Part shown: positions 53,801 to 64,000 of the stretch, in pieces
Layout of the letters: each line of letters begins with the position of its first letter
Position numbering within the stretch: position 1 is the stretch's first letter
Source: Megascapheus bottae
Taxonomy: Eukaryota; Chordata; Mammalia; Rodentia; Geomyidae
Assembly: GCA_024803745.1 (NCBI GenBank)
Contig: JANJXV010000010.1
Location: 27,890,525-27,954,524, forward strand
Length of the DNA stretch: 64,000 bases
Direction of reading: 5' to 3'
The notes under the pieces: generated by a model
Seen by the model: only the letters and a program-made list of their open reading frames with translations
The model's database searches: none
Told to the model about the DNA's origin: nothing
Program-made: the position numbers and the translations under genes

Positions 53801-56800
53801 CTGTCGTTATTTGTTTTCCTGATCCTGGCCATTCTAACTGGAGTGAGGTGGAATCTTAGAGTTGTTTTGATTTGCATTTCTTTTATGACCAGAGATGTTG
53901 AGCATTTCTTCATGTGTCTATAGGCCATTTTTGTTTCTTCTTCAGAGAAGACTCTGTAACTCTTTGACGCATCTTTTAATGGGATGGTTGTTACTTTGGA
54001 GATTAGTTTTGGAGTGATTCATTTTTTTGAGTTGTTGATATATTTTAGATATGAGGCCTTTGTCCGTTGTTTGGTTGGTGAAGATCTTCTCCCACTCTGT
54101 AGGGTTCCTAATTAATTTACTAGCTATGTCCTTTGCCATACAAAAACTCTGCAGTTTAATGCAGTCCCACTTATCCAGCCTTTCTCTGATTCGTTGTGAT
54201 TCTTGGTCCTTATTAAGAAAGTTTCGACCGGTGCCAAGGAGGCCTAGTGTATCTCCTATTCCTTCCTGTAAAGTTTTCAGTGTGTCAGCTTTTATCTCCA
54301 TGTCTTTGATCCATTTGGAGTTAATTCTAGTGCAAGGTGACAAAGAAGGATCCAACTTTAGTTTTCTGCAGGTGCTTAACCAGTTCTGTCAGCAACACTT
54401 GTTGAAGAGGCTATCTTTCTTCCATTCTATTTTTTTTACTCCCTTGTCAAAGATTAGGTGGCCATAAGTCTGTAGTTTAATATCTGGGTCCTCAGTTCTA
54501 TTCCATTGGTCTTCAGGCCTATTCTTGTACCAGTACCAAGCTGTTTTGAGAATTATAGCTCTGTAATAGAGTCTAAAGTTTGGAGTTGAAATTCCTCCAG
54601 CTCTGTTCTTTCTGCTAAGAAGTGTTTTTGCTATACGGGGTCTGTTATTATTCCATATAAAATTTTGGATTGCCTCTTCTTTTTCTTTAAAGAATGACAT
54701 GGGGATATTGATGGGTATTGCGTTGAATTTGTAGATAGCTCTTGGCAAGATTGTCATTTTCACAATGTTGATTCTTCCAATCCAGGAGCATGGGAGGTTT
54801 TTCCATTTCCTTAGTTCTGCTTTAATTTCCTTTTTTAGGGTTTTAAAGTTTTCGTCAAAAAGTTCCTTTACATTCTTAGTTAAGCTAATTCCTAGGTACT
54901 TTATTTTCTTTGAGGCTATTGTGAAAGGAGTTTCTTTCCTGATTATTGCCTCGTTCCTCTCACTGTTGGCTAATTATCCAAATTTTAATCTACTAAAACT
55001 AGACTCAAAAGTAATCCCAAGTAGTGTAATTCCTTAAAAAGCCGAAAAGAAAGTTCAGGAAAATAAAACATCAGGAAATGTTTAAGGAAACAAATAGATG
55101 AATAAAAAGATGGGTTAAATGCAAAGTCTACTGAATATCATGCAATATTAAGGAGATTGAAGAAAGGGTTAGGTAAGGAAAGGATATATGAGAATGTTGA
55201 AAGGTGTGGAATTGATCAGGATATATTCATAAAGTGCTTGTTAAATAGCAACTTCATTTTACTAATACTTAGATTATAAAAAAGAACATACAAATTTCTT
55301 AGAAAGAATAAATCATCGTATAACAAAATTAACTCCATGAAACAGGTACTTGAATGGGGTGGGACCAGATCAAGGGGAGTAAGAAACACAAATGAGGAGA
55401 AGAAAATGGGGAGAATATGCTTAAAAATAATGCACAGTCTATGCAAATAAGAAAAATGAGGGAAGAGGCAAATTGGGAGGAGAGGTGAGAATGTTGGAAG
55501 GTCTGACATTGACCAGATGCATTGCACTTACAAACTGCTTTGTGGAATGATAACAGCTTTTATAGCCACTTGAAATTTATACATATTGGTGTGTGTATAT
55601 AAATATATATGAATATATGTAAAACATCTCTAAAACACTTAATTTATTCTTCAATAAGACATAAGTTTTTCATTGTTAATTCCGATATTCTTTGGAGAAT
55701 TTACTGATAGAGCTATTATCTCCCCAAGGGTAAGAGCAAAATCTCTAAATCTTGATCTAATTTGTGATCTTTGGCCTATAGGAAAGTTTAGTTGAAACAG
55801 CAATAAGACAAATTTTTTAATTAATATGAAGTCATGTTCATGTGGGACTATTACATATCTTTTCTAGAAGTAATCAAAGCTAAAGACAGTAATTTCCAAC
55901 AAGCAAGAGCAGAAAATGATTCAAATACTGTAAGTCAAGAACCAGATGAGACATTTTTGCCCCTTGCTAAAGGAAAGCACTGATTTAATAACTAAGGTTA
56001 AAAAGATAAGATTAAATAGTAATTCCAAATGTTATCTCCCATAAATAGTGTGACCGTGATGAAACTTGCAAAGCCAAGGGCAAAAATTCTCTTGGAGTCC
56101 AATTCTCACTCCTCTTTATAACTAAAGCAATGGAAGCCTCTGGGAGAGCATGAAATACAACTTATCCTAAATTAGTTAAAGCTGCATTCAACCATCAAAC
56201 AGAGAATTCCAGGTGAAGTTTGTTACCTGTTAGTTTTTTTAATACTGAATATTATTTAATTTCAAACCAATTAATAAATTCAAGAGCAGAAAGATAAAAC
56301 ATGAAACATTAGGAAATAATTGTCTAGTGCACATTGCTATCTTTTTAGGAATATGAATATTGATAAAATTCATGATATAGGTTGATATATGTGAATGAAA
56401 GCATTATACTAACTTAATTTTTTTTCTTGTTATTCTTTGTGCTGGATCTGAGTCTTGACCTTAGGGCCGGAGTTTTGTACTCAAGGCTAGTACTCAAACC
56501 ACTTGAGCCACCATTCCATATCTGACTCTTGAGAAATAATATTGGAGATAGTTTTCTCATGGTCTTTCCTGTCTTGGTTGACTTGGAACCAAGATCTGTG
56601 GGTTTCAGCCTTCTGTGTATCTAGGATTATAAGTGTGAGTCACCAATATCAAGTCTAATTTTACTTTTTTATGACCTGATTTATTTTTTTCATATATTTT
56701 TATTGTAATTAATAGAAGAGTTACATTATATTTGCCAGATAGAAGGTACATTAATTCATATACATTGATACCCTTTCTCATGTCTTGGTTCCAGCCTCAT

Positions 56801-59800
56801 TTTGCACCTGTCTCCTTGTCTTATTTCCTGCCTGGGTGCCCTCCCAGAATCACATTCTTTTGAGCATGCTAGGTAAGCACTCTACCATTAGGACAAACTC
56901 TTGGCCCCCGTGTTTTAATTTTTGAGGCTTTTTCAAATGGGACAGTTATCTTGATTTAGTCTTGATCTCCTTGTTGTTGGTATATAGAAAATTTGCTCAT
57001 TTTTGTGGATTGATGTTCAACCCTGATACTTCAGATCAGGTCTCGTAGCTTGAGGGATGAGTCTATAAGGCCCATAGGGTAGAGGGTTGTATCATCTGTA
57101 AGAAAAGGAACAACTTCACTTCTTTCCTCCCTGTTTGGACCTACTTTTATTTTTTCTCATACTTTACTTCTCTTGCTAGAAATTCCAATAACATGTTAAA
57201 AAATATGTAGAGATTCTTTCATTACATTAATTATGTAAAAACAAAAATTGTTAGAAACTATGACAACAGTCATTCATCTAAAAGTCACAGTATTACTGAC
57301 AAGAAATCTAGTATATAGAGTTGTAATTTGTAGATTAATTTGAGATAAAGCAGGGTTACAGGAAATACTGATTGACAGAAACATCTATTCCTAGGAAGTC
57401 AGAAATCATTACTGTGACCCAGACTTTACTAATTCTGGCTACGTTTGATCACAGAAAACTATTTAAATATGTTTAAACATTGCGTTATGCCATTTAAGGT
57501 TTCTGCCTTAAAGTGACCTGGAACACTTCAAACGCACTCAGAAGAAAAGCAAAGCTTTTAGGCAAAAGAAATAAAGAGAATTAGTTTTTAACAATTCCTC
57601 TGGCAAACTCAGAATCGCATTCCTACTAAACATAATACCAAAAGAGGTTATTTATCTGTTTCAAATAATGTGTGCCTATCTGAAAACTCATATATGGTAA
57701 TATATTGTAAATAATGATTCAACTAAAAAGATTTTATATAAATATTAATGTGGTTGTTCACAGTAAATCAGTTTACTGTGTAACATCAATTTATAACTAC
57801 CCCTTATTTTATTATACATTTAAATTTTTGTTAGATTTAATATCAATTGCTTATTCATTATTTTTCCTTAATCAAACCCAGATTTTCAGAATGCCAGCTA
57901 AGAGTCATATGCTGGCCTTGATAAAATTGATGCTGCTTTTGTGCTTGTAGATATTAACATAACTAGTTTCTGCTTACTTGTACAAATAACATATTATTTA
58001 TTTAATTATGGTTTTGAGGGGAACATGCATGATAATTTGAATGTTTTTTACTGTTGAGTTTCTGACTTGACCATGTCATGCAAAGCTAATCCACATGACA
58101 TTTATACCTATTTGTAAGTCCCAGTATTTTTACACACTGCATCTTAGTAGTAGATAACACAGTCTAATAATGGACTCACCAATAGTTTACACATTTAGCA
58201 AAATCAGTTTCTAAAGTATCGTCCCATAATGGCCAGAGTTCACACTCAGTCACACAGGTATGATTCTTCTCCCTGTACACACTCAGATTTTCTAGGCAGC
58301 AAAAAAATCCTGTGTTTTCCCAAAGGGGATAGGTAGGAATGGTTAGGTGCCCCATTATGCATTTGCTTCAAAGAATAAAGGACTTACCAGAGTCTAAAAC
58401 TAGGAAATGCACTCCAAAAGAAGGGATATAACCAGCATAAGTTAAATAAGCATCTTGTCGCAAAGCCCATTTGTATTGACTGATGAGGGATCAAATAACT
58501 CCATCAATGAATGTTACAAGCTCCTTCCAATATCATTGTCATGAGGCATCACTAGCAAACACTGAGGACTTTGGAAACAAAGAAAGTGAAAGCTGATTTC
58601 TGAGAAGTACAGAAGCTTATTTTATAGACAGAGCAAGCTGCATTCAATGTTAAAGCAGGAAGTGGCTACAGACTATTCCCAAGGCAGAGTAGCCAAATGG
58701 GTGTGGGGATTTTCCTCTTTTGTCTTCTTTGCAAGCCTGCCTTTCTGATGTCATCACAAGTTGGGGTCAGATTTTATTCATTTGTTTCTTCTCTTGGTTT
58801 CCAGTTGTTTCTTAAGGGTTTGTCAGTATTGTTTATCCTTTCAAAGTGCAAAGTCTTTGTTTTATTGATTCTTTGTACTATTCTGGCAGTGCTTTGAGTT
58901 ATTTCACCTGAGAATCTCTATCTCTATTATTTCTTTCTTGTTTTGGATTTGGCTTTTTCTGTTTTCTCACACCTTAACCATTAGGTTATTTGAGTTTACC
59001 CTGGTGTTTTTAATGTAAGATTACGGGAATTAAGTACCTCATCCTACAGTATAAGCAGTTGGTACTGAGAAATTGTGAAATAATAGGCGCAGTCTACAAA
59101 GAGTTGTGAGTTTAAAAAAGTAAACTGCACTCTCCTATTGACAAGTATAAAACTAGATCAATCATTATGGTCAGCTGACCCATCATACAATGGTTGAAAT
59201 CCACTTCAATGAGATTATACCCAACTTCAGATACCCTGGAGGGATCGTTGGAGATGTTGGAAGGTGAGGTATGTGAGCACAAGTGAAATGTCACTTGAAT
59301 ATTAAGATGAAACTCTTGGAGCAATTTGAAATGTAAGGATCCATTTGAAATCCATATCCTCATCATGAGCCTTCACAGCATTACACACTTCAAATACATT
59401 TCCTGTGTTGAGTTTTCCCTTATGTTGCTGGGCTATAATCATGGTAAAAATTTTTCTTCTTAGGGAGTATAAATCACTTTTGTTTATCTCTGTGTCCTGA
59501 TCTTTCTCATCTATGTCTCTCATCTTTATAATGTATGGCTACATCTATCTAGCTGTATATCTATTGCCAATTTAGTATTTTCTTCTAATTAAAGACATTC
59601 TCTTCCACATTTCACCTACCTAGACAATGTGTGAGAAGAACCAAAAGAGGTAAGCAATTGAATTAAGTGACAAATTTGTTTAGAGACCTTCATTTCAGAG
59701 CTATGAAATCTGAACTCATCCACCAACACTAAAGTAATCAGTATATGCCAGATATATTTCTCAACTGTTATGAAGATAACATTGGAGATTGTATTTAATT

Positions 59801-60013
59801 TCAACAACTCTCTGAAGATTGAATGGTCATTCTTTTCCTCCAATTTAATTTTTCCAGTTGTTATCTTTAAGTAGTTCAGCATCTATGCAAGTCCAAACAG
59901 TACTGGAGTATAGAATAATCCTCTGACTTGCTAGTAGGTAGAATAATTGAATATGAGTAGTATATTACAAAATGTAGAGAGAATCTTCAGCAACTCAGCT
60001 CTTTAAACTCTCT

Positions 60014-60052
<39 letters not shown>

Positions 60053-63000
60053 TTTTTTTTAATGTGAAAAGCTACCAGGTATATTCTTGATACCATTATT
60101 TAATACTTAAGCCAACATCTCAGTAAACAGTAAGGATTCAAGGTACATGACCATAATATCACTATCATTTCCAACAAAATGAATGATATGTTTTTTGTAG
60201 GTCATGGGGCTTGAACTCTGGTCCTGGATGCTGTCTTTGAGCTCGTCAGCTCAAGACTACCACCCTACCCCTTGAGCCACAGTCCCACTTCCTATTTTCT
60301 AGTGATTAATTGGAGATAATAGTCTCACATTCTTTAGTGCTTGGGCTGTCTTTGAAAGGCGATCCTCAGATCTCAGCCTCCTGAGTAGCTAGGATTACAG
60401 GTGTGAGCCACTGTGTCTGGATGAATGATTCTTAATTAGTATCTAACATCATCTGATAATTAAATGTTCAGTTTTCCCTAAGATTTTGAAAACAGTGAAC
60501 TCTAGCTATGACACAAGAGAAAGGTAGATGCCTTTGTTTGATTTTCTCTTTAGATACCTGAACAAATGTATGTGCAATTTAAAATTTTACTCGTAAGAGG
60601 TGTCTCAGGACACTTTTTTTTTTTACTTTCAAGGAGTAAAGATAACATAATGGAAGTCCATGACCCATTTTCACATTTGACATGATGAGACTTAATAGCC
60701 AGGCTACTTTAGTGGAGTCAGTTAGATAGGTTTCAGTTAGATACAGTGAGAAGAAAGTTGAGAATGTGAATGAAATATAGACACAAAATTGAGCTACCCT
60801 GCTCAACACCTGTGGCTTAAAAGCCTATTTTTTAAAAAAAATCTCAGCCTATTTCAAAATACTAGAACTGGCCTAAAATAGCAAGCAGTTATAAAGGTCA
60901 TGTAATATAACATACACCATGAGGCTGAACATCAGAAGTGGAGCTGAAAAAAATTCACAATTAAGGAAATCCAGTTATCCTACTGAAAAGCCTGTAATAG
61001 TACAGATATGTCAGAAGCTGCCTTTGCTTGTAGAGTGCCTCCAAAGGCATATTCCAGTTTTTCTGTCAAAAAGGAATACACACTATAAGAAAAGGAATGA
61101 TTAGTAGTTGATTTCAAGTAACGTGTGTTAATCCCAGTCCAGAAAGCAGTTTCATTTCCGTTGTTTTCTCCAGCAATCACACACATAAAAGTCATTTAAA
61201 AACCAATCTGGTTGTTTCAGTACATGCTGCTTTATCATGGATTATTTTTCTTTGCCAACATGCACATTTCTCTGCAAATGGTTCACATCTGTTCTTTCTA
61301 ATTTAGTGATTATGAAGGCCTTTGTAGCTTGCAGGTTTATTTAGAAAGATAATGCAAAGCCTCATTTGCAAGAAGTTTAAGGTATTCCAGTTCTAAATTA
61401 GAGATTTATTGGAATTCTCTACTCACTAGTGGATATAAAATTCTTACAAAGTATTAAACATTTCTGAGGAGGCTCGTACTTTAAATCATAGCTAATCAAG
61501 AAGCTGAGATCTGAGAACTGTAGTTTCCAATCCAGACTAAACAGGAAAATCCCTGAGACTCTTATCTCTATTACTAATCATCCAAGAGCTAGAATTGGAG
61601 CAGTGGCTCAAGTGATAGATTTGTAACCTTGAGCAAAAAAGCTTCTGGACAATACTCAGGATTCCACTTGAAGCCCCAGGACTAACATACACAGAAGAAA
61701 GGAAGCATTAAATATCCAAATTCTGTTAAAAATTTTATAAGGTATTCCAAATTTAGGTCATAGAATCCAGGAACAATATTTCATGCTTGTCACACAAGCA
61801 TTTGGGAAGCTGAGTTTGGAAGACTGTGTGTATAAAGCTGGTCTAGTACACATTTGAGACCCTGTCTCAAATATACAACACATACACATACACAGGAACA
61901 CACACACACAACTTCTATAGTGAAATCTTTGCATGTCTACAAATATACATGTAACACCTGTTATACATATTTTATGTAAAACACATGATCATTATATAAC
62001 ACTGTGACTCTGATATATATATATATGCATGCATGTATAATAACACATAATGACACATCTCTCTCCTCCCTCTCTTTATGTTTGTCTCTGGAGAGATAGA
62101 TAGACACAAAGACAGGGCATAAAAGCTTTTGATGAAGTTTTCCGGATCTCTTTCAAATCATTGCCAGAATTGAGTATTCATTTTGCTTTCTAACCAAAGT
62201 TAAATCTGGTTTATTGCTTGGGCTAACTATATGTCCGAATCTCAGAAGAGTTCCTGTTTGCAGCTGTTGTTCTAGTAAAATTGTATCCAGATGTGTGATT
62301 AATACGTACTCTGTAGTTACGAGGCATACATGTTGAACAAATAAGGAGGAAAACTTGATGACATGATTTTAAACCCCGTGGAATGACCCTAACATAAATG
62401 ACTACTAACTTTTCCCTGCTTTGATATTAAATAAAATCACTGGTACATAAGGAAGGGAGGAAAACAAGATGAGGGGCAGGGGTGGGGGAGGGAAATGGGG
62501 ACCAAGACATGAGAAAGGGTATCAATTTATGTGAAGCAATGCACTTTCTATCTAGTGAATATACTGTATCCCTTCTATTAATTACAATAAAAATATATGA
62601 GAAAAAACAATGGTACATAATTTAGTTAAATTTGGAAGGCATAAAACATTGTGGTTAGTTTAGAATATATTTATAATAAGTGCTTAGGTATCAACTGGTC
62701 CATTTTAGATTATAATATTATATTTATTTTTTAATCATCATGTTTGGAGAAACACTTTTTTACCAGTAAGGTCAAATATGCATTGCTTTCACTTTTATGT
62801 TTATTAATATCCTACATTATTAATATCATATAACCTTTGCTACATATTTAATACATAGTACACCATGTTGATCTTTATCAGGCTCTCCCACACAGACATG
62901 AATGACATATAGCATTACTTGAATCTCTTAGTTTAGATACAGGTGCTTGATAAAGTGAAATTACCCTTACTTGGTGAGTAGAAAACTAGTGTTATGAACA

Positions 63001-64000
63001 ATATCAGGGGTTAGCTGAAATCCTAGCTTTTGACTTGGAAATATTTAAAGAGTGAAAAATCTCTGTGTTAGCATCCTTTACCTTGTTTTCATTGATAAGG
63101 TTATGAGTAAATGTGCTTCTCTGACCTGTGTGACTGGTAAATGGCTCTGTGAACCAGAACAAAGATTGTCCTCCTGACCACAACTATTTCCTTTTGTTCT
63201 ACTGTATTCCTTTCCTCTCCACAAAGAGATCAGGACCTGCTCAGGCTTCATTATGAGTAATAAATGGCTTTGTGTAGAGATTTTTGTTAATTCCAGTTAC
63301 CAAAAATATTTTTTAAACCATGTGCCTGCTTTCTCAATTAATGATCTTGACACATACTCTCCTTAAGCAAGTTGTAGTCTTATGCCTACATAGGGATACT
63401 ATATTCACATAGCATTAATAAAGCACTCAGTAAGCACTATAGCTGACTCATCCATGAAAGAGTGGCATTTTCCTAGGAGTTATTTATAGTTGAGGAAGAT
63501 ATATACTGTACTTACTTTTTGGAATCTCAGTCAATATACATTAAGGCTTACTGTGTAGACTATGGTATTATTCTTTTTACTACCAAGATGATAGGTATTA
63601 TTACCTATCCACCTCATAGATTATAATAATGGCCAATATCTTTTAAGATGCAGGCTATATCCTGCAATAGACTTTTATGAGTGAATTACTGTTACCTGTT
63701 CTGAGTATAAAGTAGTCCTAAGGGCAGTCATGTTTGAAGACCACTGAACTCTTAGCGGTCTATGAGTTCAACTATATGACTTTTGTATACTCATAGAATA
63801 ATTGAGAATGATCTATTAAGAAATCAAATACAAGGCTGCGCTGAATCAGTTTTAACTGGAAAATATACCTAATAACAATTCTGTGCCTGTGTAACCTAAA
63901 ACGTGATTTTTTAATTTGTTTTGAAGTATTGACTTTCAGTTTACTATAATTAGCTTGTACAGGTGTTATAGCATATTAACACTTACTACAATTCTTTTGT

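Overview
This is a mammalian, almost certainly rodent, nuclear intergenic window. I find no host protein-coding gene, tRNA, rRNA or CRISPR array that I can support. The DNA is AT-rich and looks like a gene desert filled by waves of LINE-1 (L1) insertions, tRNA/7SL-derived SINEs, one endogenous retrovirus remnant and many dinucleotide microsatellites. The dominant SINE has an ID-like half carrying a pol III B box joined to a second half. It resembles what I remember of the IDL-Geo family of geomyoid rodents (kangaroo rats, pocket mice, gophers). That lineage call is from memory and needs a repeat-library search.

Layout. 1-1268: the 5' UTR of an antisense L1 whose body lies off the left edge. 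4683-6240: 3' LTR, polypurine tract and a broken env of a betaretrovirus-like (class II) ERV, minus strand. 7681-9353: a composite of three L1 pieces inside one 13-bp target-site duplication (TSD). 12024-12862: an old 5'-inverted L1 with a SINE nested in it. 13343-20684: a SINE, scattered L1 3' UTRs, an ancient L1 fragment and a tandem duplication. 20738-24828: an L1 with a large 5' inversion, later hit by a SINE. 24829-33100: mostly unique sequence with SINE and L1 relics and a pair of opposed (GT)n/(AC)n tracts. 33101-39165: a near full-length antisense L1, with ORF1 and ORF2 broken by a few single-base lesions. 40000-47000: L1 fragments, including a 5'-inverted insertion with a 13-bp TSD (44647-46609). 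47690-49515: a SINE and an old L1 with a younger L1 nested in it. 50774-51040: a SINE whose tail became a CA/TA microsatellite. 51741-54986: two L1 3' portions, the second with a 16-bp TSD. 56440-62620: SINEs, ancient L1 ORF2 fragments and a tiny L1 end. 62621-64000: unique sequence.

Nothing here forms an operon or pathway. The shared biology is L1 retrotransposition: the L1 machinery probably also mobilised the SINEs, as A-rich tails and A-starting TSDs suggest. At least four L1 insertions carry 5' inversions of the kind explained by twin priming. I did not find a convincing previously undescribed system. The most interesting objects are the composite L1 at 7681-9353, the inverted L1s with exact breakpoints, the paired palindromic GGTCAcTGACC motifs in the ERV LTR, and a short signal-peptide-like ORF at 32695.
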